Of a stretch of DNA of 64,000 nucleotides, positions 8,548 to 17,496 are shown one piece after another. Location of the stretch: contig NZ_QCZK02000053.1 of NCBI RefSeq assembly GCF_003347595.2, positions 109,206 through 173,205 on the forward strand, in the 5' to 3' direction. The position numbers and the translations under genes were made by a program. The first letter of the stretch is position 1, and every line of letters begins with the position of its first letter. The stretch is from Botryobacter ruber (GTDB lineage: Bacteria; Bacteroidota; Bacteroidia; Cytophagales; Hymenobacteraceae). The notes beneath the pieces are model-generated. The model was not told where the DNA came from. It made no database searches and saw nothing but the letters and a program-made list of their open reading frames with translations.

Positions 8548-8958
8548 CTATTGGCGGACTTCCTGCAGAAAAACGTCGTAGTCGCGGATATAATCTTCCT
8601 CTACATAATCCGTGGAAGCCAGGCTGAGCAAAACCGCCCCTTCAGAAATATGGATACGCGTCCAGTGCAGGGGGGGCAGGTACAGGCCTTTATCCGGAGC
8701 ATCCAGTACAAACACAGCAGCCTCGCCCGCTCCCGACTCCACCTCTACCCGGATAGTGCCGTTCAGGGCTACCAGCACCTGCTCTGTCTGTTTATGGGCA
8801 TGCCTCCCCCGCACCACGCCTGCCGGTGTATTATAAGTCCAGAAAACCCGTTTGACCTGGAAAGGTATCTTTTCAGCCTGCTGGGTGGTGGAAATGTAGC
8901 CTTCTTCGGGCAGGCCGATACTATCGAAATAAAGCAGGTGTGGTACGTTTTGCGGCAT
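8548..8958 (-). CDS. fdtA: dTDP-4-keto-6-deoxyglucose 3,4-ketoisomerase (cupin)
   Basis: A small cupin of the WxcM/FdtA/QdtA family, converting dTDP-4-keto-6-deoxyglucose to the 3-keto isomer used by the next gene's transaminase. The signature GRHAHK (residues 51-56) holds the catalytic histidines; PPLHWTRIHISEGAVLL and an acidic DYVEEDYIRDYD tail are also typical. The 136-residue length matches single-domain FdtA. It is the first gene of a four-gene operon, divergent from the IMPACT-family gene across 163 bp. Fuc3N versus Qui3N stereochemistry is unresolved. Confidence 0.9.
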   Translation of the reverse strand: MPQNVPHLLYFDSIGLPEEGYISTTQQAEKIPFQVKRVFWTYNTPAGVVRGRHAHKQTEQVLVALNGTIRVEVESGAGEAAVFVLDAPDKGLYLPPLHWTRIHISEGAVLLSLASTDYVEEDYIRDYDVFLQEVRQ

Positions 8959-9121
8959 CTTTAGTAGTTGAACAGGGGCAGTACCGGCATCCGGATCAGC
9001 AGTAGCAGGTACTCCCGCAAGTTAAACAAGTTAAATTTATACAAACTGAATTCGGGCAAAACATTGCCCGGACCGGCTAAAATTACTAAACTTTGCAGCG
9101 AAAGCCGCTACTTTCTTTACC

Positions 9122-9724
9122 ATGCACGACACCTACCGCACCATAGCCGCCCCCTCAGAAGGACTTTACAAGGAAAAAGGGAGCAAGTTTATCGCCTTAG
9201 CCTTCCCTGTTACGTCCGAAGAAGAGATAAAAGAAATTTATGCCGACCTCAAAAAAAAGTACTACGATGCCCGTCACCATTGCTACGCCTACACGCTGGG
9301 TGCCGACAAAAGCCGCTACCGCGCCAACGACGACGGCGAGCCCAACCACTCCGCCGGCGACCCGATACTGGGCCAGATACGGTCGGCGGATCTGAGTAAT
9401 GTGCTGGTAGTGGTGGTGCGCTATTTTGGTGGCACAAAGCTGGGCGTGAGCGGCCTGATTACGGCCTATAAAACAGCCACAGCCGAAGCCCTGGCCAACG
9501 CCACGGTGGTAGAAAAACACGAAACAGCCCTCTTGGAAGTATACTTTGAATATCCGCAGATGAACGATGTGATGAGCCTGGTAAAAGAGTACGGGCTGGA
9601 CGTGCGGGAGCAGCAGTTTGAACTGGACTGCCGCCTGACACTGGAGGTGCGCCGGATGCTGCAGGAGGAAGTTACCGCACGGCTAGGCGATATAACGGGT
9701 GTAACCGTTTCGGTAAAAGAGTAG
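9122..9724 (+). CDS. IMPACT/YigZ family protein (UPF0029)
   Basis: A two-domain cytosolic protein. The N-terminal UPF0029 domain carries the family blocks KGSKFIA, DARHHCYAY (about residues 50-58), DDGEPNHSAG and RYFGGTKLGVSGL; the C-terminal DUF1949-like domain follows from about residue 135. The 200-residue length is usual. The family is tied to translation regulation in eukaryotes, but its bacterial role is not settled. A near-consensus minus-7 (AAACTTTG, 9088-9095) with a TTG about 22 nt upstream precedes the start. CorA follows 41 bp downstream on the same strand. Confidence 0.88.
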   Translation: MHDTYRTIAAPSEGLYKEKGSKFIALAFPVTSEEEIKEIYADLKKKYYDARHHCYAYTLGADKSRYRANDDGEPNHSAGDPILGQIRSADLSNVLVVVVRYFGGTKLGVSGLITAYKTATAEALANATVVEKHETALLEVYFEYPQMNDVMSLVKEYGLDVREQQFELDCRLTLEVRRMLQEEVTARLGDITGVTVSVKE

Positions 9725-9765
9725 TTAGCACATTAATTAACAATAAGCACAACCAAACCAATTCT

Positions 9766-10887
9766 ATGTCCAAACGCAAGCACAGGCGGTCGAGGCACAA
9801 AATATTAGACCGGCAGGCAGGTAGCAAGCCAGGTTTGTTGTTTGTCCCGTCAGAAGCTATTACGCCACGTTTCTTCCTGATGTCTTTCAACGACAAGATG
9901 TTTGTGGAACAGGAACTGACTACTTACGAACAGCTGGTAAAACTGGTGCGGGAGCAACCCGAGGCCATGCACTGGATCGACATAAGAGGCTATGGCAACC
10001 TGAACCTGCTGGAGCAACTGGTGCAGGATTTCGATATACATCCGCTGCAGATGGAGGATGTGATAAACGATTACCAGCGCCCGAAGGTGGAGGAGTACCA
10101 GGATGGCCTGTTTATCATTACCCGCATGCTGCGCTGGTCAGAAACAGAACGTACGCTGGTAGATGTGCAGCTCTCGCTCTTTACCAACTCTAATTTTGTT
10201 ATTACGCTGCAAAGCGATTACGAAGACTGCCTGGACCCGCTGCGGGAGCGCATCCGGGTGGGAAGGGGCATTATCCGGCAGCGCCCCCCGGTGTACATGG
10301 CTTATGCAATGATGGATGTGGTGCTGGATTACTACTTCCCGGTCATAGCCCAGATCGGCAACTACATCGATGAGCTGGAGCAGAAAGTACTCGAGGTATC
10401 GTCTAAACAAACCTTGCGGAACATCCTTCACCTGAAGAATGAGCTGATCAAAATGCGTCGCATTGCCTGGCCGGAGCGCGACAAACTGATGGAGCTCCTC
10501 CGGATGGAAGAGGTACCCGAAAACCTGAAAGCCTATTTCCGCGATGCCTACGACCACACCATCCAGCTGATTGACCTCATCGACAGCCACAAAGACATGA
10601 CCACCAGCTTGGTAGACCTGTACATGTCTACAGTGAGCAACCGCATGAACGAGATCATGAAAGTACTCACCATTATCTCCAGCATTTTTATCCCGCTGAG
10701 TTTTATTGCCGGTTTGTACGGCATGAACTTCGCCCGCGAAAACCCGGAAACAGGCGAGGTGTATCGTTACAGCATGCCCGAGCTCTATCAGCCCTATGCC
10801 TATCCCATCCTGATGGGTCTGATGGCGGTGCTGATGGCTTTCCAGATCTACTTTTTTTACCGGAAAGGCTGGCTTAAGAACTTATAG
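9766..10887 (+). CDS. corA: Magnesium/cobalt transporter CorA
   Basis: A pentameric divalent-cation channel of the inner membrane. The cytoplasmic domain is followed by two C-terminal membrane helices. The first ends in the selectivity signature YGMNF (GMN at 319-321), and the second covers about 344-366 before a basic FYRKGWL tail. The 373-residue length is normal. The N-terminus starts with a very basic stretch (KRKHRRSRHK). It probably shares a transcript with the IMPACT gene 41 bp upstream, and converges on the DUF3352-like gene across two family A repeats. Confidence 0.94.
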   Translation: MSKRKHRRSRHKILDRQAGSKPGLLFVPSEAITPRFFLMSFNDKMFVEQELTTYEQLVKLVREQPEAMHWIDIRGYGNLNLLEQLVQDFDIHPLQMEDVINDYQRPKVEEYQDGLFIITRMLRWSETERTLVDVQLSLFTNSNFVITLQSDYEDCLDPLRERIRVGRGIIRQRPPVYMAYAMMDVVLDYYFPVIAQIGNYIDELEQKVLEVSSKQTLRNILHLKNELIKMRRIAWPERDKLMELLRMEEVPENLKAYFRDAYDHTIQLIDLIDSHKDMTTSLVDLYMSTVSNRMNEIMKVLTIISSIFIPLSFIAGLYGMNFARENPETGEVYRYSMPELYQPYAYPILMGLMAVLMAFQIYFFYRKGWLKNL

Positions 10888-10888
10888 A

Positions 10889-10916
10889 GGAGCAGCGGGA
10901 ATGGTGGCAGCTGCAG
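10889..10916 (-). repeat. Family A repeat unit
   Basis: A unit of the GGAATGGTGGCAG subtype with GAGCAGC on the left and CTGCAG on the right. It begins 2 bp after the corA stop codon, in the 97-bp gap between two convergent genes. Confidence 0.75.
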
Positions 10917-10938
10917 TACGTTTTATGAATACTTTTTT

Positions 10939-10970
10939 GCTGAGGTGAGGCTGTGGTGGCAGGTGCAGCA
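10939..10970 (-). repeat. Family A repeat unit
   Basis: A unit with core GGCTGTGGTGGCAG followed by GTGCAGCA and A-rich DNA, in the same orientation as the unit 22 bp to its left. It lies 15 bp beyond the end of the minus-strand gene at 10985. As the two copies are parallel, they cannot form the usual inverted hairpin. Confidence 0.75.
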
Positions 10971-10984
10971 AATAAAAACGAGCA

Positions 10985-13702
10985 TCATCGCCCTGATTTA
11001 AAGCTTAGCTGCTTCAGCTCCCGCCTGTCTACCTTGTAAAGGGTGTAGCTGTTGGAGGCATCGTTGTAGTAGATGGTAACAGGCTGGCTACTCTCCAGGA
11101 TGGTGTTGTGGATCAGGTTGGCGTTGGCGTTGTAGAGATAGGTTTTCTGAGGACCCGTTTCGGTGATGGCATATATTTTTTTGTCGCCGCCAAAATGGAA
11201 GTACTGCACCAGTTTAGCCGCCGACGTTACATAGCGCTTCTCAAACAGCTCGTTCAGGTCCTGGTCGAAGAGGGTAACACGCCCCTGGTCCTGCCGCACG
11301 ATTACAAACGACTTCCCGTTCTGGTCGGGCACCAACTCAAAGAAAGCGCTTTTGCTGGGCCGCAGGAGCTGCTCGCGGCGCAGCACCCGCCCCTGCAGGT
11401 TAAATACCACCACATCGCCGTAACGGGTCACGGTTGTTATTTCCGTTTTTCGTAAGTCGGCCCCCGTCCGGGCGAAGGCACCGGAAGCTACCGGCACGCG
11501 CAGGCTGAACGGGAAACCGGGATAAGCCTCTCCCCGCCTGTTCAGGGCATAGATGTAGCCATTTTCCAGCACCACCAGGATCACATCGCGGTTCCCGATG
11601 CGCAGGTGCTGGGGCGGTGCCGCCAGCCTGTAGTCCATGCGGCGGGGTTGCCAGCCTTCAATGGCCTCGCCCCGGATGCTGTACATGTACAGGTTGCCCA
11701 GGTTATCGTCCACCAGCAAACGGTAGTTGCCGTCTTTCTCGTAATCAAACACCGACAGGCGTTGTATGTGCAGCGAATCGCTCAGGTTAAACGGAAAATT
11801 CTCGAGGCGCTTGCCCTGGTTATCAATGGCATGAATCCGGTTGGTGGTAGCAAAAATGTAACGCAGCTTGTTGTCCGGCCCAAACTCCAGCTGTTGCACC
11901 GGTCCCTGCACCGGGCTCCCAACCGAATCTACCCAGCCCCTGTTCCCGTTGGCCAGGATGTTATGCAGCACATGCGCCGAATCCTGTACCACTACCTCGC
12001 GGCTTCTGTCGATGGCGTTTTGCACCGGGAACGGCATGGTCGTAAGCCTGCTGTTAAAAGAAATAACGGCATCTTCGGTAAATTCTTCTTCCCCCAGCAC
12101 ATCAATGGTGGGCTCTTTACGGATGAGCAGGCTCGTGTAATACTGCTTTTCGGCTTTCGAGAATTGCAGGGTAATATGGTTGAAGCGCTTGATAAGCGAA
12201 GCCTGCTGCAGTAGCTTTTCCCGGCTTTCTTCGGTCATGTAACGGTTCAGGATGTACCAGGCATTTACAGTATTGATGAACAGGCTGAAGTTGCCCTCCT
12301 GCAGCGTCTCTTCCAGCAGCACCTTCTGCAAGGCCGATTTTCCCCACACGTTTTCAGCGGCCATATCGTCCAGCACGCCTCGCAAGGTAGACTGCTCGGC
12401 AGCAATCAGCAGGTACTCATCTACCTGCGCCACGTAGCATTGCTCAAAACCGACAAAAATTTTCCCGAAGAGTTGTGCCGGAAGGTCCGGGATCTTTACC
12501 TGCTCTATGGTGTAGCTGCCATATTTTTCGGTAAAGGAAGTCTGCTTTTTGGCTTTGTTTACCTGCTCGCTCAGCTTCTTCAGCAGGGCTGTGGTGGCGG
12601 CCATATTACCTGTATGCGCCAGGATGATTTTATCGGGACTGGCGTTGATGTTGTAGGATTCCAGGTAGGCCAGCGCCACCTCCTGGGTAAACGTATTGGC
12701 AAGGCTGTCGAGGGTGCCGGCATAAATGGAACCGGCTGCCCGGGGCTGCTCCCGGAGCCGTGCCACCTGTTCCGCCCCGAAGTGCAGCAGCACCGCCGTC
12801 CGGTTGGGCAGGTATTCCCGTACCTCCAGCGGCCTGGGCTTCTGGGGCCTTAAACGCATATGAAACGAATCTTTGAGCTCCTCCGGTTTTGAGAAACCAT
12901 TCAGAAACAACCTGTTTTCTTCCAGCTTCAGCCCCAGCATCCCGTTCTGGCTGAAGCTGGCCAGGTGCCGCACTTCCGGCATGAGTTCTTCGCGCAGAAA
13001 CAGGCCCAGCAATTGCGGCAGCGTCCTGTAATTGATAAAAACATTGGCATACACATCCGGCTGCCGCAGGTAATTGGAACTTTTAAAATCGGCCGCAACA
13101 GAAGTCAGGTTGCCGCTGTTTATCCGACGCACAATTCCTTCGATCAGCGTTGGCGAGGAGCTGAGGATGATGTGGTTGTGGTAGGAGAAAAAGGTAAAGC
13201 CGGTGCCGATGACTGTGTTTTTCACATCGGTCAGCGTTTGGCCCTGGTACTCCCGCAGGTCTTCCTGGAAAGTGCCGCTCCTGACAATGTTTTCGGTGAG
13301 CGTGCGCAGGAAGCGGTGTTCGCCAACAGAATTTACAGGCAGGTAAAACACAAACTGCACCTCCGACTTCCCCACCACATGCACCGAGGTCAGGATATCT
13401 TTTTTATCGAGGAAACGCTCCAGCCGCTGGTTTCCGGGGGAGATGCTGTCGAGCCAAGCCAGGTTTTCCTGCAGGCGCAGCGCAAAAGGCAGCACCGAAA
13501 AATTGTCCCACAGTTGGGTTTCTTTCAGGTGCTCCACCAGTTGGGCATGGTTGTTTGTTTCCAGCACAAACACCGCATCTTCAGGCACCAGCGTCCACAG
13601 ATCAATCTTTTCCCTGGAGTCACGCCACAGGCTAAAGCTGTAGTATGCCAGCGAAACCAGCACAACAAAACCAATAAAATAGAAGATAATCCGTTTTGTC
13701 AT
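10985..13702 (-). CDS. Large membrane-anchored DUF3352-like protein with beta-propeller-like C-terminus
   Basis: An uncharacterised 905-residue protein. One N-terminal membrane helix (about residues 4-25) follows a short basic start, so most of the protein is probably periplasmic. The first 550 residues begin with PEDAVFVLETNN, a theme of Bacteroidota DUF3352 proteins. Residues about 580-890 contain repeated strand patterns with ...YIYALNRRGEAYPGFPF-like blocks, as in PQQ/WD-type propellers. No catalytic motif is visible. It has its own exact minus-7 box (13722-13729) and diverges from the UspA gene. Family placement is moderate and function unknown. Confidence 0.8.
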   Translation of the reverse strand: MTKRIIFYFIGFVVLVSLAYYSFSLWRDSREKIDLWTLVPEDAVFVLETNNHAQLVEHLKETQLWDNFSVLPFALRLQENLAWLDSISPGNQRLERFLDKKDILTSVHVVGKSEVQFVFYLPVNSVGEHRFLRTLTENIVRSGTFQEDLREYQGQTLTDVKNTVIGTGFTFFSYHNHIILSSSPTLIEGIVRRINSGNLTSVAADFKSSNYLRQPDVYANVFINYRTLPQLLGLFLREELMPEVRHLASFSQNGMLGLKLEENRLFLNGFSKPEELKDSFHMRLRPQKPRPLEVREYLPNRTAVLLHFGAEQVARLREQPRAAGSIYAGTLDSLANTFTQEVALAYLESYNINASPDKIILAHTGNMAATTALLKKLSEQVNKAKKQTSFTEKYGSYTIEQVKIPDLPAQLFGKIFVGFEQCYVAQVDEYLLIAAEQSTLRGVLDDMAAENVWGKSALQKVLLEETLQEGNFSLFINTVNAWYILNRYMTEESREKLLQQASLIKRFNHITLQFSKAEKQYYTSLLIRKEPTIDVLGEEEFTEDAVISFNSRLTTMPFPVQNAIDRSREVVVQDSAHVLHNILANGNRGWVDSVGSPVQGPVQQLEFGPDNKLRYIFATTNRIHAIDNQGKRLENFPFNLSDSLHIQRLSVFDYEKDGNYRLLVDDNLGNLYMYSIRGEAIEGWQPRRMDYRLAAPPQHLRIGNRDVILVVLENGYIYALNRRGEAYPGFPFSLRVPVASGAFARTGADLRKTEITTVTRYGDVVVFNLQGRVLRREQLLRPSKSAFFELVPDQNGKSFVIVRQDQGRVTLFDQDLNELFEKRYVTSAAKLVQYFHFGGDKKIYAITETGPQKTYLYNANANLIHNTILESSQPVTIYYNDASNSYTLYKVDRRELKQLSFKSGR

Positions 13703-13721
13703 TCCAAGCGTTTAGAGGTCA

Positions 13722-13729
13722 CAAAATTA
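13722..13729 (-). promoter_or_regulatory. Minus-7 box of the DUF3352-like gene
   Basis: TAATTTTG on the minus strand, an exact TAnnTTTG match, 19 nt before the ATG at 13702. Confidence 0.65.
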
Positions 13730-13891
13730 ACCGAAAAAATGAAACATGCCGGGTGTGACTGCTTTGTTATAACGTTTATCCGAAATTTTATAAGGCAGGA
13801 AACACAACTGGAAAGGCGCGAGATAAATTCGGATTTTGAGCTACACAAATTAGCGCGGCTCCGTATACAAAGGCCAAAAAAGACTGGTGCT

Positions 13892-14776
13892 ATGCTTAAA
13901 ATTTTACTTCCTGTTGATTTCTCCGAATGTTCCGACGCCGCCGTTACGTATGCCCTTACGCTGGCGGCCGCAGAACCGGGTGCTCACCTTTTGCTGCTGC
14001 ACTGTTTCCAGGACTACCTCACGGAGGGCAACTCTCTCGAACCCGAAACAAGCCTTTCGTCTACGGAAGTGGTAACCGAACAAGTGTTGCACCGCAACGA
14101 AACAGAGGCACAGCAGCAACTCGACGAACTTTACAACAGTATACTGCTCAAAACAAGGGCAGCCGGGCAAAAGCTGGTACTGGAGCGGGCCTTTATGTAT
14201 GGCCTGCCCGAAGAAGTAATTCCGGCCCAGCTTAAAGGCTATAACCCCACACTGGTAGTGATGGGCACCAAAGGCGAACCCAACCTGGCCCGCTCCCTGT
14301 TCGGCACTATCGTTACCCATGTACTCAAAGAAATTACGGTTCCGGTTCTTACTGTTCCACGAATGTACCAGGGAGCCGCCTTCCGGAATGTGCTCTATGC
14401 AACCGACTTCGACAAAACAGACACCGAGGCAATAGAAACACTGGCAGAACTGCTGCAGCCTTTCAACGCGTCTATTATCTGCATCCACATCTCAGACGGC
14501 ACCATTCCCGCCGACTCCGAAAAGCTTGCTGCCTTACGGAAAAAACTTCAGCACGCGGGCTATGCTTCCAACATCCAGTTCAGGCTACTGGAGGGGGACG
14601 ATGTTGCCGAAGCCCTGCTGGAACTGGTGAACCGGGAAAACATCAACCTGGTGGCGCTAACAACCCGCGAACGCAACCTGCTGGACAGCATCCTGCACCC
14701 GAGTCTGGCCAACAAACTGGTGCTTGAAGCCAACGTGCCGCTGCTCATCTTTCACAGTAAACAAAAACCTGCCTAA
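13892..14776 (+). CDS. Tandem universal stress protein (UspA)
   Basis: Two Usp domains in one chain (about residues 1-145 and 150-294). Domain one opens with LKILLPVDFSECSD and has the ATP-binding type MGTKG...GT stretch near residues 130-146. Domain two opens with FRNVLYATDFD and lacks a full glycine motif, as often seen in tandem proteins. The frame stays open upstream to 12965, but that extension lies antisense to the preceding gene; the ATG at 13892 fits the Usp fold start exactly and gives 294 residues, normal for tandem Usps. It is divergent from the gene at 10985-13702. The stress to which it responds is unknown. Confidence 0.9.
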   Translation: MLKILLPVDFSECSDAAVTYALTLAAAEPGAHLLLLHCFQDYLTEGNSLEPETSLSSTEVVTEQVLHRNETEAQQQLDELYNSILLKTRAAGQKLVLERAFMYGLPEEVIPAQLKGYNPTLVVMGTKGEPNLARSLFGTIVTHVLKEITVPVLTVPRMYQGAAFRNVLYATDFDKTDTEAIETLAELLQPFNASIICIHISDGTIPADSEKLAALRKKLQHAGYASNIQFRLLEGDDVAEALLELVNRENINLVALTTRERNLLDSILHPSLANKLVLEANVPLLIFHSKQKPA

Positions 14777-14862
14777 GCTTTTCGGGAAAGAAGTAAGTTG
14801 ATCGCAGAAAATTATTTTCCGTCAGGTTTCCGCTTCCGCAGCGGGCAGTGCTCCTTTTTCGT

Positions 14863-14894
14863 TCTGCTGCACCAGCCACCACAGCCGCTGCTGC
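14863..14894 (+). repeat. Family A repeat unit
   Basis: A nearly full unit: TCTGCTGC, core CCACCACAGCC, then GCTGCTGC. It lies in the 455-bp gap after the UspA gene, which otherwise shows only a weak minus-7-like GATATTTG at 15056-15063. Confidence 0.75.
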
Positions 14895-14926
14895 CCGGCT
14901 TTTTTGCTCAACATGCTGAAAATGTT

Positions 14927-14959
14927 TTCTGCACCTGCCACCACAGCCTCAGTTGCTGC
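14927..14959 (+). repeat. Family A repeat unit
   Basis: A second parallel copy 33 bp after the first: TTCTGCACCTGCCACCACAG with a slightly longer right flank ending TTGCTGC. Confidence 0.75.
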
Positions 14960-15231
14960 GCAGTCTTTCCGGCAGCGCTTCTTCGAACTGTTACCGGTAC
15001 AGTTTCGGGAAACTTATAAGTTCTGTTTGCTATTTGTTGGAATTACATAATTGCTGATATTTGCGCCGCAGTTATACGTTTTCCTTCGCAGCTACTATAG
15101 GCGTGTTCCCCTAAAAAAGGCAACAACTTTTATAGGTATTGTTCTCGTATGTAAGAGGTATAATCTCGGCCTCATTCTCTAGCGTTGTTACCATGTTTTA
15201 CTTTTTTTACAACAGCCTCCCTGGCAAGTAC

Positions 15232-15840
15232 ATGCTGCGTGTACGGCTTGTCGCGCTGTTGTTTTTTTTCAGCACCGTTTCCGGGGCCTGCAGTACCGGC
15301 ACAACAGAACATGGCGACATCCCGGTAGAGGATGAAATGCGGAACAGCCGGCCCGATACAGCTGCCGCAAAACGCAAGGCGCTGGCACCCGCTAACCGAA
15401 CCATCGACCTGCTGGGCAACCCCTTCCTGGCCGATTACAGGCAGAGCAGGAGCCTGAATGCCTATTTTGCACGCATCAACGCTGATTTTACCCTGGAGGC
15501 AGAGCCAATAGAAAATACTCACCGCGCCTCCGTTACCGATACGATTTATATTATCCGGTTCGGCGATTCGATGATCGAACTCTACGCCCCCACCCAGACC
15601 GGCGACCTGCTCCTGCAGGTGGCCGATATCCACAGCAACGGCATCGTGCTCCGCAACAACATGAAAGTGGGCATGAGCCAGCCTGAACTGATGAACAAGC
15701 TGAAAAACTTCGATGTGCGGATCATGCAAACCAATTCGGAAGTGGTCGCTACATCCATGGAAGGCGCCCCTGCCTCGCTGCGCTTTTACCTGAAAAACGG
15801 CAAAGTAAAGCGCATCCGCTACGAAGGCTACGTGGATTAA
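15232..15840 (+). CDS. Uncharacterised lipoprotein
   Basis: From the ATG at 15232 the product has a lipoprotein signal: basic start, hydrophobic core, and lipobox SGAC with Cys at residue 20. The mature part, about 180 residues, is hydrophilic and of no family I recognise. It ends with a beta-strand-rich region containing VGMSQPELMNKL. The frame is open back to 15139, but that extension would bury the signal peptide. After lipidation it would sit in the inner or outer membrane facing the periplasm. A weak minus-7-like site lies far upstream (15056), so the leader would be long. Confidence 0.7.
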   Translation: MLRVRLVALLFFFSTVSGACSTGTTEHGDIPVEDEMRNSRPDTAAAKRKALAPANRTIDLLGNPFLADYRQSRSLNAYFARINADFTLEAEPIENTHRASVTDTIYIIRFGDSMIELYAPTQTGDLLLQVADIHSNGIVLRNNMKVGMSQPELMNKLKNFDVRIMQTNSEVVATSMEGAPASLRFYLKNGKVKRIRYEGYVD

Positions 15841-16017
15841 TGTGCTGATTTTTTAATGTGTTAATGTGCTAATGGGTTAATGTAATAAGGCGTATGACTG
15901 CTCCTGCTAATAGCTGGTTTAGCAGCTAAAAATCATTTTTTCGCACATTCCTGTCACAGGCTTACTACATTTGCAGTTTAGCAAATTATCACATTAACAC
16001 ATTAAAAAATCAGCACA
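15841..16017. repeat. Family F element with 28-bp perfect inverted ends
   Basis: Arms 15841-15868 and 15990-16017 are perfect inverted copies built from TTAATGTG/CACATTAA steps. They enclose about 120 bp that carries the dtd minus-7 box. The left arm begins immediately after the lipoprotein stop, and the right arm ends 8 bp before the dtd ATG, inside its leader. Related TTAATGTGCTAAT ends surround the family B element at 45179-45457. Confidence 0.75.
15966..15973 (+). promoter_or_regulatory. Minus-7 box of dtd
   Basis: TACATTTG matches TAnnTTTG exactly, 52 nt before the dtd ATG. The resulting leader would contain the right arm of the family F inverted repeat, but not the left arm, so the promoter uncouples the two arms in RNA. 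Confidence 0.6.
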
Positions 16018-16025
16018 TTAAACAT

Positions 16026-16478
16026 ATGCGCCTAGTCATCCAACGGGTAACCGAAGCTTCCGTAACGATTGAGAAAAAAGTAAAAGGAAAGATAGACCAC
16101 GGGCTGCTGCTCCTGGCCGGCTTCACCCCCGACGATACCGACGAAGACTTGAAATGGATGGCAGCCAAAGCGGTGCAGCTCCGCATTTTTAACGACGAGG
16201 CTGGCAAAATGAACCTGAGCGTGCAGGATGTGCAGGGCGACCTGCTGGTCATCAGCCAGTTTACCTTGTTTGCCAGCACCAAAAAAGGAAACCGCCCCTC
16301 CTACACCGATGCAGCTCCGCCTGCTATTGCCGTTCCGCTCTACGAAAAGTTTGTCCTGTTACTGGAACAGGCGCTGGGCAAGCCCGTGCAAACCGGCGAG
16401 TTCGGAGCCGACATGCAGGTTTCGCTGCTCAACGACGGTCCTGTTACCATCGTGATCGACTCCAAAAACAAAGCGTAA
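16026..16478 (+). CDS. dtd: D-aminoacyl-tRNA deacylase
   Basis: A cytosolic editing enzyme that hydrolyses D-amino acids (and glycine mischarged on tRNA-Ala) from tRNA. The start MRLVIQRVTEASVTI, the SQFTLFAS block (residues 77-84) and the Gly-cis-Pro bearing NDGPVT block (near 137-142) are all present and intact. The 150-residue length is normal. It has its own promoter inside a family F element and is followed 89 bp later by an exported barrel-like protein with a separate near-consensus promoter (TATCTTTA, 16530-16537). Confidence 0.95.
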   Translation: MRLVIQRVTEASVTIEKKVKGKIDHGLLLLAGFTPDDTDEDLKWMAAKAVQLRIFNDEAGKMNLSVQDVQGDLLVISQFTLFASTKKGNRPSYTDAAPPAIAVPLYEKFVLLLEQALGKPVQTGEFGADMQVSLLNDGPVTIVIDSKNKA

Positions 16479-16567
16479 GCAAGTGCAAAAATTTCAGAAG
16501 AAAAGGCCAAATAAATAGCAGCATTTCTATATCTTTAGCAGCAGGTTATCCTCTCCTTTTTTACTTT

Positions 16568-17479
16568 ATGAAGCAAAAAACCAAGCGCTTACAGCTGTAT
16601 TTTTTAGTCTGCTTTAGCATCTTTCTGATGGCTGCCCCCGGTAGCGCAGCGGCCCAAACCGATACCACCCAAACGCCGGGTGTACAAAGGCAGCGCTGGC
16701 TCGTAGAGACAAAAGACGGCTCCACGTTTCAGGGCCTTTTCCTGGGCCAGGACGAATCCGGTATTCGCCTGCTGACAGAAAGTGTTGGGGAAATAAAAAT
16801 TCCGGCCAACAATGTAAAAAGCTTCCGGATCCTGGATAATTCTAACTTTAAAGGAGGTGTTTACTGGTTTGAGAACCCCAATGCCACGCGCTACCTTTTT
16901 TCGCCATCAGCCTACAGCCTGCGGAAAGGGGAAGCTTATTACCAGAACACCTACCTGGTGCTGAACTCCTTTAACTATGGCTTAACCGATAACTTCACGA
17001 TAGGCGGCGGATTTGAGCTTATCTCTACTTTTTCAGGCGAACCGATTTTCTTTCTGACGCCAAAATACAGCTTTCCTGTGAGTGAAAAAGTTCGTGCAGG
17101 AGCTGGTATATTTTATGTAAACTCGACCATTTCGGATGACTTTGCTGGTTTTGGAATTGGCTACGGCGTTGTGACGTATGGCAGCCCGGATAATAACGCG
17201 ACACTTGGGCTAGGCTATGGCTATGTAGATGGTTCTTTTTCTAAAAAGCCCGTACTCACGCTTAGCGGAATGGCGCGTGTGAGTCGTAAAGTGGGACTTG
17301 TAACCGAGAACTGGCTGGTGCCTGAAGATGATTATTACGGCATCTACTCCTATGGTCTCCGGTTTATGGGAGAAAAAATAACGGTAGACCTGGCCTTCCT
17401 GAACAACCCGGATATTGCCGACGAAGTTCTTTTTATCGGTGTGCCTTATGTAGATTTTGTAATTAAATTTGGCAAATAA
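16568..17479 (+). CDS. Exported beta-rich protein, probable outer-membrane barrel
   Basis: A 303-residue protein with a cleavable signal peptide ending near residue 30 (AAAQ). Residues 40-75 resemble a small LSm/Sm-like sheet (VETKDGSTFQGLFLGQDESG), and the rest alternates hydrophobic and polar residues with many aromatic and glycine positions (GGGFELIS, GYGYVDG), ending in VDFVIKFGK. The alternating pattern and terminal aromatic/basic strand suggest an outer-membrane barrel, but no named family is recognised. MazG-like follows after 17 bp. Confidence 0.7.
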   Translation: MKQKTKRLQLYFLVCFSIFLMAAPGSAAAQTDTTQTPGVQRQRWLVETKDGSTFQGLFLGQDESGIRLLTESVGEIKIPANNVKSFRILDNSNFKGGVYWFENPNATRYLFSPSAYSLRKGEAYYQNTYLVLNSFNYGLTDNFTIGGGFELISTFSGEPIFFLTPKYSFPVSEKVRAGAGIFYVNSTISDDFAGFGIGYGVVTYGSPDNNATLGLGYGYVDGSFSKKPVLTLSGMARVSRKVGLVTENWLVPEDDYYGIYSYGLRFMGEKITVDLAFLNNPDIADEVLFIGVPYVDFVIKFGK

Positions 17480-17496
17480 CGCTACCTTTCGCACGC

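Noticed and set aside
11606..12214. 202-residue plus-strand frame
   Set aside because: Antisense to the DUF3352-like gene; Gln/His/Arg-rich with no recognisable domain.
12965..13891. 309-codon upstream extension of the UspA frame
   Set aside because: It is antisense to the DUF3352-like gene, and the Usp fold begins exactly at the ATG at 13892.
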